From NCBI RefSeq assembly GCF_003367395.1, contig NZ_CP031417.1, forward strand, positions 1,860,001 through 1,924,000: a stretch of DNA of 64,000 nucleotides, read 5' to 3'. Shown piece by piece: positions 21,525 through 29,866 of this stretch. The stretch's first letter is position 1. The number at the start of each line of letters is the position of its first letter. This DNA comes from Pseudolabrys taiwanensis. Lineage in GTDB: Bacteria > Pseudomonadota > Alphaproteobacteria > Rhizobiales > Xanthobacteraceae. Under the pieces are notes generated by a model, which had not been told where the DNA came from, searched no databases, and was given only the letters and a program-made list of their open reading frames with translations. The translations under genes and the position numbers were made by a program.

Positions 21525-21597
21525 ACGCGGACAAAAAGCTCCAATTGCCTTCTGTGCGGCGATATTTATGTTCGGGTCGATTCGCCTCGAGACCGCG

Positions 21598-21786
21598 ATG
21601 ATCGAAACGCCCTGCACCAAAGTCTGCACGATAGACGCGCAAACGCGGCTTTGCCGCGGGTGCGGCCGGACCATCGACGAAATCGCGGCCTGGGGCACGA
21701 TGAGCGCGGCCGAGCGGAGGCGCGTGATGGACGAATTGCCGGCCCGCGTCGCCCAGGGGCGCGCTCCGGCCGCCGCGACAGGATGA
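21598..21786 (+). CDS. DUF1289 domain protein
   Basis: A small (62-residue) protein with a cysteine motif near the N-terminus, [26 protein letters not shown], that defines DUF1289 and probably binds metal. The C-terminal helix contains [19 protein letters not shown], also typical. Function unknown. An in-frame ATG at 21568 would add ten residues; 21598 is preferred because family members begin close to the first Cys. It is five bases before the aspartic protease gene, a pairing I recall from other Hyphomicrobiales. Confidence 0.85.
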   Translation: MIETPCTKVCTIDAQTRLCRGCGRTIDEIAAWGTMSAAERRRVMDELPARVAQGRAPAAATG

Positions 21787-21790
21787 TCTC

Positions 21791-22492
21791 GTGAGCCGCC
21801 GCCTCATTTGGCTGTTCGTGCTGGGCGTGGCGCTGTCGCTGGCCGCCTTGATCGCCAGCAGCGACCAGGACGCGATCGCCAATCTGCTGCGCCACGACGT
21901 CGGCGCCGTGGCGCTCAAGGTCGTGCTCGCGGTCGGCGTCGCCGGGCTGTTCTTCGCGATGTTCCGCGAGCGGCTGTCGCAGGCGCTGGAGGCCACCATG
22001 TTCTGGGTGGTGGTCGGCCTGCTCCTGATGGTCGGCTACAGCTACCGCTTCGAGTTGCGCGAGGCCGCGGACCGGGTGATCGCCGAGCTGATGCCCGGGC
22101 ACGTCGCCCGCCATGGCCAGGACGTCGAAATCGTGCGCGGCCGCACCGGCGACTTCGCCATCGGCGCGCACATCAACGGCGTGCTGGTGCCGATGGTGCT
22201 GGACACCGGCGCGACCTCGGTTGTGCTGACGCAGGAGGCCGCGCACGACATCGGCCTGCCGATCGAAGTGCTCAATTACACGGTCAACATCGATACCGCG
22301 AACGGCCGCACCAAGGCGGCCTCGGTGACGCTCGACCGCATCGCCGTCGGCAGCCTGATCGAGCGCGGCGTGCCGGCGCTGGTCGTGCAGCACGGCCAGT
22401 TGAAGAACAACCTGCTCGGCATGAGCTTCATGAACCGGCTGCAAAGCTGGGAAGTGCGCGGCGACCGGCTGCGCATGCGCGCTTACCCCTAG
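21791..22492 (+). CDS. Retropepsin-like clan AA aspartic protease (TIGR02281 type), membrane anchored
   Basis: A 233-residue membrane protein with three hydrophobic helices in the first 90 residues and then a single aspartic-protease domain. The active-site motif is VLDTGATSVVLT, and the second half has the conserved LLGMSFMNRLQSW. Single-domain retropepsins act as dimers, and here the catalytic part should face the periplasm. The natural substrate is unknown. The GTG start at 21791 directly precedes the first membrane helix. Confidence 0.88.
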   Translation: MSRRLIWLFVLGVALSLAALIASSDQDAIANLLRHDVGAVALKVVLAVGVAGLFFAMFRERLSQALEATMFWVVVGLLLMVGYSYRFELREAADRVIAELMPGHVARHGQDVEIVRGRTGDFAIGAHINGVLVPMVLDTGATSVVLTQEAAHDIGLPIEVLNYTVNIDTANGRTKAASVTLDRIAVGSLIERGVPALVVQHGQLKNNLLGMSFMNRLQSWEVRGDRLRMRAYP

Positions 22493-22710
22493 CCCCGCCG
22501 CCCGCCGTCCCTCCGGCGGACCGTCGACACGATCCCGCAAGCGACAACGGCAGCGCCATCATCCCCACGCCCGCCAGGCCCGAACCATCTCGGCCATAAG
22601 CGTTCCGTTCCGGCGGCCACGCCGACGCACGCGACCGCCCAAAACCTAGGCAAGGACTGACCGCGAGTTCGCCTGGACGGGCCGTCCCGCCTGTTCCATA
22701 CTATGACCAA

Positions 22711-22729
22711 TAGCTATATTTCATAGCTA
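22711..22729. promoter_or_regulatory. Candidate MarR operator TAGCT-N9-AGCTA before the MFS gene
   Basis: TAGCTATATTTCATAGCTA is an inverted repeat (7-bp arms TAGCTAT/ATAGCTA around 5 bases) 46 bases before the MFS start, in an AT-rich patch of otherwise GC-rich DNA. The same TAGCT-N9-AGCTA pattern recurs at 57586 before a ThDP-enzyme gene. Each target lies beside one of two homologous MarR genes, which supports a shared operator. Confidence 0.65.
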
Positions 22730-22774
22730 TAAGTGTTCGAAGAACACGGCGATTGGCTTGGGGAGAAGTGGATC

Positions 22775-24022
22775 ATGGCTCAAACTTTGGACACAGGTGC
22801 CGCCGCGAAGGCGCATCCGGCGGCGGCGCGCCGATGGCTCGTCGCCGGCGTATTGCTCTTCGTCGTGATCGCCGGTTTCTTCGACCGCATCAGCATCGCG
22901 GTCCTGTTCACCAACAAGGATTTCAACGACGCGGTCGGCACGGCCTTCAACCCGCCGATGCTCGGCCTGTTGATGACCTCCTTCCTGTTCGCCTACGGCG
23001 TCTCCGGCGTCCTCCTGAGCTTCGTCGGCGACATCTACGGGCCCCGCCGCAGCCTGGCGATCGGCGCCGGCCTGTGGGGCATCTTCATGACGCTGATCGG
23101 ATCGACGAGCTCCTACGCCCTGATGATCTTCTATCGCGTGCTGCTGGGCCTTGCCGAAGGTCCGCAATTCGCGCTGGTCAACAAAGTCGTGAAGCGCTGG
23201 TTTCCGAAGAACGAACAGGGCCGCGCCAACTCGGTGTGGATGGTCGGCAGCCCGCTCGGGTCCGCCATCGGTTTCCCGCTGACGATCGCGCTCATCGCCG
23301 CGTTCGGCTGGCGCGCCTCGTTCTATGCTTTGGCCGCCTTGAACATCGTGATCATCGTCCCGCTGGTGCTCATGTTCGTGCGCGACTGGCCGCCCCACCG
23401 CGAACAAGAAGCGCGCGCCGCCGAAACCAGCACAACCGACATGAAGGGCAATATCGGCCTCTTCCTGAGCGATTGGCGCTTCTGGATGATCCTCATCTTC
23501 AACTCGGCCTGCCTGCTCTACCTGTGGGGCTTGAACGCCTGGCTGCCGACCTACCTGCAGACCGTGCGCCATTTCGACCTAAAATCGCTCGGCTTCTTCG
23601 CCTCGCTGCCGTTCATCCTGATGTTCTTCGGAGAGCTTCTCGGCGGCTACATCTCGGACCGCCTCGATCGCCGCGCGCTCGTGTGTTTCATCGGTCTGTT
23701 CTTTGCCGGCGCGCTGATCTACGTCGTCTCGCTCGTCTCGAACCCCTACCTCGCCGCCGTCATCATGGCGCTCAGCGCCGGCTTCTGGGGCTCGGCCTTG
23801 CCGCCGCTGTTCGCGATGGCCGCGCAGATCATCCCGCCCTCGGTGACCGCGTCCGGCGTCGGCGTGTACAACGGCGTCGGCAATCTGATCGGCGCCTGTT
23901 CGCCGCTGTTGATGGGCTGGATCATCGGCACGTCGCACAACTTCGATGCCGGATTGATGGTGCTCGTCGCGGCCGGCGTCGTCGGCTCGTGCGCCATGCT
24001 TCCTTTGATCAGGCGCTACTGA
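22775..24022 (+). CDS. MFS transporter, anion:cation symporter (ACS) type
   Basis: An inner-membrane secondary transporter of 415 residues with about 12 predicted helices. The start region RRWLVAGVLLFVVIAGFFDRISIAVLF and the inter-helix motif GDIYGPRRSLAIGAGLWGIFM are typical of the ACS family, which imports organic anions such as hexuronates, glucarate, phthalate or hydroxyphenylacetate. The ATG at 22775 (GGGGAGAAG upstream) is chosen over one 14 codons earlier. A MarR gene follows 169 bases later. Substrate unknown; the operator shared with the 55-58 kb locus suggests an aromatic or carboxylate substrate. Confidence 0.9.
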   Translation: MAQTLDTGAAAKAHPAAARRWLVAGVLLFVVIAGFFDRISIAVLFTNKDFNDAVGTAFNPPMLGLLMTSFLFAYGVSGVLLSFVGDIYGPRRSLAIGAGLWGIFMTLIGSTSSYALMIFYRVLLGLAEGPQFALVNKVVKRWFPKNEQGRANSVWMVGSPLGSAIGFPLTIALIAAFGWRASFYALAALNIVIIVPLVLMFVRDWPPHREQEARAAETSTTDMKGNIGLFLSDWRFWMILIFNSACLLYLWGLNAWLPTYLQTVRHFDLKSLGFFASLPFILMFFGELLGGYISDRLDRRALVCFIGLFFAGALIYVVSLVSNPYLAAVIMALSAGFWGSALPPLFAMAAQIIPPSVTASGVGVYNGVGNLIGACSPLLMGWIIGTSHNFDAGLMVLVAAGVVGSCAMLPLIRRY

Positions 24023-24191
24023 ACGAACGCCAACAGACACCCGCTGCGGCCTTGTCCGCAGCGGGCGCCCTGCGACGTGGCAGCGCGTCGCGCTTGGCCA
24101 AAAGCAGGTTTCCAGCCGCTCGCCGCCCGTAATATACAGAGGCCGACTCTTTCGAATTCGGCCCGGCCGATTCAAATTCAATGGATGTGCG

Positions 24192-24782
24192 ATGGCGAAA
24201 GGCAGGCCGACTGCGAAGACCAAGCGACGGTCGGCTCCGAAACGCGTCAAATCCAACTTGACCGTCAGCCTGCCGCAGTTTCTCGTCGATGGATCCGACC
24301 TCGAATTCCGTAAATTCGTGGCCGACCTTTTCGCCGCCGTTGCCGGCATGCACTCGTTGCGCCGCGCTTTGGCGAGTTCGGTCGGTCTAAGCGCAGCCGA
24401 ATACTCCGTTGTTCTCGCGACGTGGCATCTGCAGAAGAAGGGCACGGTCGGCATCAGCGCCATCGCCAAGCAGCTTCACGTCGCTGCCGCCAACGTAACC
24501 GCGGCGGTCGGCGAACTTGTCGAGAAGGGGCTCCTGACCAAAAAGCCGCATCCGCGCGACACGCGTGCCGTGCTGGTCGAGTTGACGGACGACGGCAAGA
24601 GCATCCTGGCGCAGCTGACGCCCCTGCTCCGCCGCATAAACGACCGGCTTTTTTCCGGTAACAAGCCGTCCGATATCGCCATCCTGGCGCGCTTTGTTCA
24701 GCACTTGGCGGATGAATCGACCAACTCCATCCGGATGGCCCGCGCCTTCGCCGCCGAGAACACGCCCAGCGCCAAGAAATAA
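24192..24782 (+). CDS. MarR-family transcriptional regulator (1)
   Basis: A 196-residue winged-helix regulator. The N-terminal 25 residues are very basic (AKGRPTAKTKRRSAPKRVK). The HTH and wing are visible in TVGISAIAKQLHVAAANVTA and KGLLTKKPHPRDTRAVLVEL. It is clearly related to the second MarR at 57633: both share the AA..VT..VG.L..KGLL.K.P..D.R.VL pattern, INDRLF/INDLLF and the basic start. It probably controls the MFS gene upstream through the TAGCT-N9-AGCTA site. Ligand unknown. Confidence 0.9.
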   Translation: MAKGRPTAKTKRRSAPKRVKSNLTVSLPQFLVDGSDLEFRKFVADLFAAVAGMHSLRRALASSVGLSAAEYSVVLATWHLQKKGTVGISAIAKQLHVAAANVTAAVGELVEKGLLTKKPHPRDTRAVLVELTDDGKSILAQLTPLLRRINDRLFSGNKPSDIAILARFVQHLADESTNSIRMARAFAAENTPSAKK

Positions 24783-24798
24783 CGCGACGCGCTTGCGA

Positions 24799-25629
24799 TC
24801 ATCCGATGAGGCTGAAGACGAACCGCAGCGACGCCAGTGCCAGGAAAATGCCGAAGGCGATCTCGAGCTGCCGCCGCGGCAGCCAGTGCGCCAGACGCAC
24901 GCCGTAGCTGGCCGTGTAGCTCGACACCGGCGCCATCAGCGCAAAGCCGATCAGCGAAACGAAACCGATCGACAGCGGCGGCAACTGCGCCTGATGCGGC
25001 CAGCCGGCCAGCATGTAGCCGATGGTGCCGGCAATGGTGATCGGCACGCCGATGCCGGCAGCCGTGCCGACGGTCTGATGCATCGGCCGGCCATAGAGCG
25101 TCAGCACGGCGTTCGCCACCGCGCCGCCACTGACGCCGACCAGTGACGAGACAAGACCGGTGATGAAACCATAGACGGACAGCACCGCGCGTCCCGGGAG
25201 CTCGGTGCCGAGGCTCAGACGATCGGCGCCAATCAACATGCGCGTCGCGATGAAGGCGGCGAAGACGACAAAGGCGATCTTGAAAACGGAGGACGGCGCA
25301 TAGGTCGCGGTGGCGGCGCCGATCGCGACGCCGAACACCGCCGGCAGCGCCCATACGCGCACGACCTCGGCGATGACCGCGCCCTTCTTCTTGTGCCCGT
25401 AGTAGGAGCGGATGGTGGTGGGCAGGATGATGGCGATGGACGTGCCGATGCACATCTGCATGCGCAAGTCCTCGGGCACGTCGAGCGCACGAAACACCTC
25501 GTACAACACCGGCACAATGACGGCGCCGCCGCCGATGCCAAACAAGCCGGCGAGCACGCCGACCACGAGGCCGGCGCCCGCGATCCAGAGGGCGAGCATG
25601 ACGAGCTCGCCGATGGGATGACCCAGCAC
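24799..25629 (-). CDS. TauE/SafE family sulfite/anion exporter
   Basis: A polytopic inner-membrane protein of about 276 residues with two repeated four-helix units. The hallmark GLFGIGGGAVIVPVL near the N-terminus and its counterpart SLVGVSGGAVANAVL in the second half identify the TauE/SafE (UPF0721) family, which exports sulfite, sulfoacetate or related anions. The start is uncertain: a GTG at 25629 with GGGG upstream is reported, while an in-frame TTG at 25647 and an ATG at 25599 are alternatives. It converges with the MarR gene; no sulfur-metabolism gene is adjacent, so the anion is unknown. Confidence 0.87.
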   Translation of the reverse strand: MLGHPIGELVMLALWIAGAGLVVGVLAGLFGIGGGAVIVPVLYEVFRALDVPEDLRMQMCIGTSIAIILPTTIRSYYGHKKKGAVIAEVVRVWALPAVFGVAIGAATATYAPSSVFKIAFVVFAAFIATRMLIGADRLSLGTELPGRAVLSVYGFITGLVSSLVGVSGGAVANAVLTLYGRPMHQTVGTAAGIGVPITIAGTIGYMLAGWPHQAQLPPLSIGFVSLIGFALMAPVSSYTASYGVRLAHWLPRRQLEIAFGIFLALASLRFVFSLIG

Positions 25630-25670
25630 GATTGATGCCCCGGACAATAAGGGAGGTAGACTCGATGACG

Positions 25671-26663
25671 TCAGGCGGCGATGTGCGCCATTTCGTCCGG
25701 CGTGTCCACTATCAAGGCCAGGGCATCAGCCATAACCGCCGCCGAAGCGCCTGGCTTCACCGCCTCTGTCGCCAGATGACGGCGGAAAGCCCGCGCACCC
25801 GGCACGGCACGGAACAGGCCGAGCACATGACGCGTGATCGAATTGAGCCGCACACCCTTTTCCATCTCACGCTCGATATAGGGAATGAGCGCCAGACCGG
25901 CCTCCTTGGCCGAAGCGAACGGCGCCGCCTCTCCATAGAACTGGGGATCGACGCCGAGCAGCCGCCACGGCTCCTGATAGGCGGCGCGGCCGAGCATGAC
26001 GCCGTCCAGGCCGCCGAGATTGGCGCGGGCCTGCTCAAGGCTGCCGAGCCCGCCATTGAGCACGATCGGCCAATCGGGATACGCCGCCTTGAGCCGATGC
26101 ACGATGGCATAATCGAGCGGCGGAACCTCGCGGTTCTCTTTCGGTGACAGGCCTTTCAGCCAGGCCTTACGGGCGTGGACGATGAGCGCATCGGCACCCG
26201 CTTCCCGCACCTGCGCGGCGAAGGCGAACAGCACCTGTTCCGGATCCTGGTCGTCGACGCCAATGCGGCACTTGACCGTAATCGGCACCTTCACCGCTGC
26301 CTTCATCGCGGCGACGCTGGCCGCGACCAACTGCGGCTCCAGCATCAGGCAGGCGCCGAAGCGGCCTTCCTGGACGCGGTCGGACGGGCAGCCGACATTG
26401 AGATTGATCTCGTCATAACCGAAGCCCTCGCCGATGCGGGCGCTTTCGGCGAGCGCGGCCGGATCGCTGCCACCCAGCTGCAGCGCGATGGGGTGTTCCG
26501 CCGAGTCGAAGCCGAGCAGTCGCTGCCGGTCGCCATGAATGACGGCACCGGTGGTCACCATCTCGGTATAGAGCAGCGCCCGGCGCGTCATGAGGCGATG
26601 GAAGAACCGGCAGTGCCGGTCCGACCAGTCCATCATGGGGGCAGTGGCAAAACGACGATCCAT
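25671..26663 (-). CDS. dusA: tRNA-dihydrouridine(20/20a) synthase
   Basis: This flavoenzyme reduces uridines in the D-loop of tRNA. The 330 residues form an FMN-binding TIM barrel with RFATAPMMDWSDRHCRFFHR at the N-terminus, EINLNVGCPSDRVQEGRFGACLM with the catalytic Cys in GACLM, KCRIGVDDQD and VHARKAWLKGLSPKENR. The DRVQ and KAWLKGLSPKENR blocks mark the DusA subfamily rather than DusB/C. It lies upstream of the TauE gene on the same strand but appears functionally independent. Confidence 0.96.
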   Translation of the reverse strand: MDRRFATAPMMDWSDRHCRFFHRLMTRRALLYTEMVTTGAVIHGDRQRLLGFDSAEHPIALQLGGSDPAALAESARIGEGFGYDEINLNVGCPSDRVQEGRFGACLMLEPQLVAASVAAMKAAVKVPITVKCRIGVDDQDPEQVLFAFAAQVREAGADALIVHARKAWLKGLSPKENREVPPLDYAIVHRLKAAYPDWPIVLNGGLGSLEQARANLGGLDGVMLGRAAYQEPWRLLGVDPQFYGEAAPFASAKEAGLALIPYIEREMEKGVRLNSITRHVLGLFRAVPGARAFRRHLATEAVKPGASAAVMADALALIVDTPDEMAHIAA

Positions 26664-26788
26664 GAAGTTGCGACTTTTACGTTATTTATCATCGCCTTAA
26701 GCCACATTTCGGCGACGCGGGCAAGGCCACGATTTCCGCGCGGCTCCACAGGCGGCCGGAAGCGCGCGAACGCTCGACCTGGACCAGC

Positions 26789-26807
26789 GCGCCGATTAAA
26801 TCGGCGC
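26789..26807. terminator. Hairpin beyond the second Bug gene
   Basis: A perfect 8-bp stem (GCGCCGAT / ATCGGCGC) with a TAA loop lies 27 bases after the Bug stop on the minus strand. There is no T tract, so it may be a weak or factor-dependent stop. Confidence 0.4.
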
Positions 26808-26834
26808 TCGTCCAGTATTGGCTCTCAGTTCGCC

Positions 26835-27833
26835 CTATTGCGGCTTGAGATGGGCGGCCTGAGTCACGCTGCGCCAGCGCTCGGTCTCCTTACCGATGAA
26901 GGCGCGGAATTCCTGCGGTGGCTTGACCACCAGTTCCACCTCGTCGTTCGTCGCCCGCAATTTTTCGCGCAAGGCGCCGGATTCCACCGCATTCTTCATC
27001 TCCGCGTAGAGCTTGTCGACGATCGGCCGCGGCGTGCCGGCCGGCGCCAGAAAGCCGAACCAGATGCTCGCCTCGTAGCCCGCAAGTCCGGACTCGGCCA
27101 GCGTCGGGACGTCAGGCGCCGCCGTCGCGCGTGTAGCGCCAGTGGTCGCGAGCGCCTTCACCTGCCCTTGCTTCGCATAGGACATGCCGGATCCGGTGAA
27201 CGTCAGGTCGACGACACCGGCGATCGTGTCGCGGATTGCGGGGCCCGTGCCGCCATAGGGCACGTGTGTCATCGACGTGCCCGCCATTGTGTTGAACAGC
27301 TCAGCGGCCAGGTGCGACGAAGAGCCGACGCCGCCTGAAGAATAGGTAAGCTTCTTCGGATCGGTCTTGGCCAGCGCGATCAGCTCCTTGACCGAGTTCG
27401 CCTTCAAATCGAGCCGCGTGACAAGATACATCGGCGACATAAAAGTCAGGGCAATCGGCTCGAAGTCCTTGAGCGGATCATAAGGCAGATTCTTTTTCAG
27501 GATCGGATTGAGCGCCAAGCTCGTCACGCTGCCGAACAACAACGTATAGCCGTCGGCCGCGGTGTGCGCGGCGTAGCGCGTGCCGATCGACTGCGTCGCA
27601 CCGGGCCGGTTATCGATGATGAAAGTCTGCTTGGTCTGCTCCTGCAACACCTGCGCCATCGCCCGCGGCAGGATGTCGCCAAGGCCACCGGCCGGATACG
27701 GAACGACAATCGTCACGGTTCGCGCGGGATAGGTTTCGGCCGACGCCGGCAGTCCAGCAACGCCGCTCAAGGCCGCAACAACAGGCAGCATGGCGGCACA
27801 TAACAACCGCCGCTTCTTGTCGAATGTCCTCAT
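26835..27833 (-). CDS. Bug/TctC-type binding protein (2)
   Basis: A periplasmic Bug-family receptor of 332 residues with a Sec signal (AAMLPVVAALSGVAGLPASA). Family motifs: YPARTVTIVVPYPAGGLGDILPR, FIIDNRPGATQSIGTRY and TAADGYTLLFG. Most Bug proteins have PGG..D at the start of the binding site; here it reads AGGLGD, keeping the Asp. It lies 52 bases downstream of an FAD-dependent aromatic monooxygenase gene on the same strand, so the pair probably imports and hydroxylates one aromatic acid. No membrane subunits are adjacent. Confidence 0.93.
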   Translation of the reverse strand: MRTFDKKRRLLCAAMLPVVAALSGVAGLPASAETYPARTVTIVVPYPAGGLGDILPRAMAQVLQEQTKQTFIIDNRPGATQSIGTRYAAHTAADGYTLLFGSVTSLALNPILKKNLPYDPLKDFEPIALTFMSPMYLVTRLDLKANSVKELIALAKTDPKKLTYSSGGVGSSSHLAAELFNTMAGTSMTHVPYGGTGPAIRDTIAGVVDLTFTGSGMSYAKQGQVKALATTGATRATAAPDVPTLAESGLAGYEASIWFGFLAPAGTPRPIVDKLYAEMKNAVESGALREKLRATNDEVELVVKPPQEFRAFIGKETERWRSVTQAAHLKPQ

Positions 27834-27885
27834 TTCCTCCCCGCCGTTTCTTTTTAAAGCAGTTTTTTAAAGCGCTAGCAGATCG

Positions 27886-29061
27886 TCAGGACGCGATCTT
27901 GACCATCGGATCGACCGGGCTGTCGGTCAGCGGCGCCGTCACCGCGTCATACCCGTAGACCCAGTCCGGATTGGTGTTGTGCTGCATCCACGTGTTTTTG
28001 CCGGACATCTGCTGAATCTGGCTCGCGCGCGGTTTGCGGGTCCATTCGTAGCGCTTGAACGCGGTGGCGAAGCCTTCGGGCTCGACGCCCTCGAGGCAGC
28101 GCGCCAGTACGATCGCATCCTCGAGCGCCATCGCGGCGCCTTGCGCCATGTAAGGCGGCATTGGATGACAGGCATCGCCGAGCAGCACCACCCGCCCCTC
28201 CGTCCAGCGCGGCAGCGGATCGCGCGCGAGCAAGGCCCACTTATAGACTTCGGGACAGGACTCGAGCACGCGCCGCACTTCGGGATGAAAAGCCGAGAAC
28301 GCCTCGCGCAACACGTTCACATCGCCTTTGGTCGACCACGATTCGCGTGTCATCCATCCCGCATCTTCCGGTTGACTGGTGACGAAATAGACTTCGTCGC
28401 GGTTCGCAGTGACGTAATAGATGACGATGTGGCGATCGGGTCCCCACCACTTGGTGCGCGACGGCGCGATCTGCTTGTCGCCGAGCAGCGACGCCGGAAA
28501 AGTCGTGCGATAGGCGACTCGGCCGGTGAAGCGCGGCTCTTCTTTGCCGAGCATGGCGTCACGCACGACCGAATGAACGCCGTCGGCCGCAATCAACGCA
28601 TCGACGGTTTCCGTAGAACCGTCGGTGAAGGTCAGCGTCACAGACGAGGCGCCCTGTTCGATGCCGGCCAGCTTGCGCCCGAAAGAAATGACCTCGTCCG
28701 GCACAACGTTCTTGATGGCGGTGTGCAGGTCGGCGCGGTGCGCGCAGAGATACGGTGCGCCGTAGCGGTCCTCGATCGCCGTTCGCAGCGGCAGTTCGTT
28801 AGTCACGGCCCCCGAATCGTAGTCACGGTTGAGGCCGGAGACGGGCTCGAAACTGATGCGGCGCAGTTCCGGCTCGACCCCGAGCGCGCGCAGCACCTTC
28901 ATCGGATTGGGCGTCATCTGAATGCCGGCGCCGACACGCGCAAACTTCAACGTTTGTTCGAAGACGCGCACGTTGAAGCCACGGGCACGCAGCGCCGCCG
29001 CGACCGCAAGTCCGCCGATGCCGGCGCCGATGATCCCAATCAATGACCTGGAGCTCTGCAT
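27886..29061 (-). CDS. FAD-dependent monooxygenase (salicylate/6-hydroxynicotinate hydroxylase type)
   Basis: A single-component flavoprotein aromatic hydroxylase of 391 residues. It shows the FAD Rossmann motif IGIIGAGIGGLAVAAAL, the DG motif (DALIAADGVHSVVRD) that binds FAD and NAD(P)H, and the GD motif GDACHPMPPYMAQGAAMALED. This group hydroxylates, or decarboxylates and hydroxylates, aromatic acids such as salicylate, 3-hydroxybenzoate or 6-hydroxynicotinate; the substrate is not determinable. The ATG at 29061 begins just before the Rossmann strand; the frame is open 23 codons upstream. It forms an apparent operon with the Bug gene. Confidence 0.92.
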   Translation of the reverse strand: MQSSRSLIGIIGAGIGGLAVAAALRARGFNVRVFEQTLKFARVGAGIQMTPNPMKVLRALGVEPELRRISFEPVSGLNRDYDSGAVTNELPLRTAIEDRYGAPYLCAHRADLHTAIKNVVPDEVISFGRKLAGIEQGASSVTLTFTDGSTETVDALIAADGVHSVVRDAMLGKEEPRFTGRVAYRTTFPASLLGDKQIAPSRTKWWGPDRHIVIYYVTANRDEVYFVTSQPEDAGWMTRESWSTKGDVNVLREAFSAFHPEVRRVLESCPEVYKWALLARDPLPRWTEGRVVLLGDACHPMPPYMAQGAAMALEDAIVLARCLEGVEPEGFATAFKRYEWTRKPRASQIQQMSGKNTWMQHNTNPDWVYGYDAVTAPLTDSPVDPMVKIAS

Positions 29062-29394
29062 AATGTTCCGGACTACTCGCTGTGATCGTGGGGTTGGGAT
29101 TGTAGGAGTTGGCGCGCGGCGCGCAACCACGCCCGCACCTCGCAGCGCGCAGTCCTGCCCTGCTGACCCCTCAGCCGCCGATACGGCGGTTGCAATGCTC
29201 GCCCATCACACTTCGGGTGAGATGACGCATCGGCGGGGCTCCGCCGCCGGGCGCTGACGCACTCCTGAGCCGCGACGTCGCCGTGCAGCAGCATTCAACG
29301 TATGGCGCGTGACGTCATCGTCTCTGTTGCGGCACGTCATCGCTGCTTGAGAAATGGAACAGCATCTGATCGGCGAAGATACTGTCAACCTCAT
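29062..29394. other. Intergenic region upstream of the FAD monooxygenase
   Basis: No credible gene is visible in these 333 bases. The part nearest 29061 must hold the monooxygenase promoter. A direct repeat, ACGTCATCG, occurs twice about 23 bases apart around 29310-29342. I see no strong hairpin or tRNA-like fold. Confidence 0.5.
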
Positions 29395-29736
29395 TCAGTG
29401 GCTGATCATCCAGGGGCGACTGGTGGGGAAACTCTTGGACCCGTTCTTGCCGCGCTTGGTGTAGCGCATCGACTTCTTGCCCGAGCAGCAGCCGCAGCCG
29501 GCGCCATGCTTGCCCTTCATCTCCTGCAGCGTCATCGGCGCGTGCGCGCTGCGCTCGTTGGTGGCAAAGGCGGTGCGCCGGGCGGTGTCCATCGACGCCA
29601 GATGCGGCGCCGTGAGAAGCGCGCGCGGCGCCGTATCGCCACAGTCCGGGCATTGCTGCGGCAAGTCGCATTCGGCCATCGGCCGCATGTCGGTGAACGG
29701 ACCGCAGGCCGCGCAGAGGTAGTCGTAAACAGGCAT
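29395..29736 (-). CDS. fmdB: FmdB-type zinc-ribbon protein
   Basis: A 113-residue protein with the FmdB/CxxC zinc-ribbon domain at the N-terminus: MPVYDYLCAACGPF and QQCPDCGDTAPR supply two CxxC pairs. The C-terminal half has a second cysteine cluster, HGAGCGCCSGKKSM, and a basic tail. FmdB was named as a putative regulator of formamidase in Methylophilus; its biochemical role is not settled. The ATG at 29736 opens the ribbon. It follows fmdA on the same strand, with a palindromic repeat pair in the gap of about 130 bases. Confidence 0.9.
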   Translation of the reverse strand: MPVYDYLCAACGPFTDMRPMAECDLPQQCPDCGDTAPRALLTAPHLASMDTARRTAFATNERSAHAPMTLQEMKGKHGAGCGCCSGKKSMRYTKRGKNGSKSFPTSRPWMISH

Positions 29737-29763
29737 GGTTGAGCTCCAGGAAGGACGCCGCCT

Positions 29764-29849
29764 GTCATGCCCCGCGAAAGCGGGGCATCCAGTGCCCACG
29801 GACAGCAGCGAGTACTGGATCGCCCGCTTGCGCGGGCGATGACGTCAGT
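29764..29849. repeat. Pair of inverted palindromic (REP-like) elements between fmdA and fmdB
   Basis: Two palindromes, GCCCCGCGAAAGCGGGGC and ATCGCCCGCTTGCGCGGGCGAT, face each other with GTCAT / ATGAC ends and CATCCAGT / ACTGGAT borders. This is a BIME-like arrangement. It shares the CGCGAAAGCG core with the copies at 18230 and 19077. Such pairs between genes of one transcript often affect mRNA stability. Confidence 0.8.
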
Positions 29850-29866
29850 GTGTGAGGCTGGCGATC

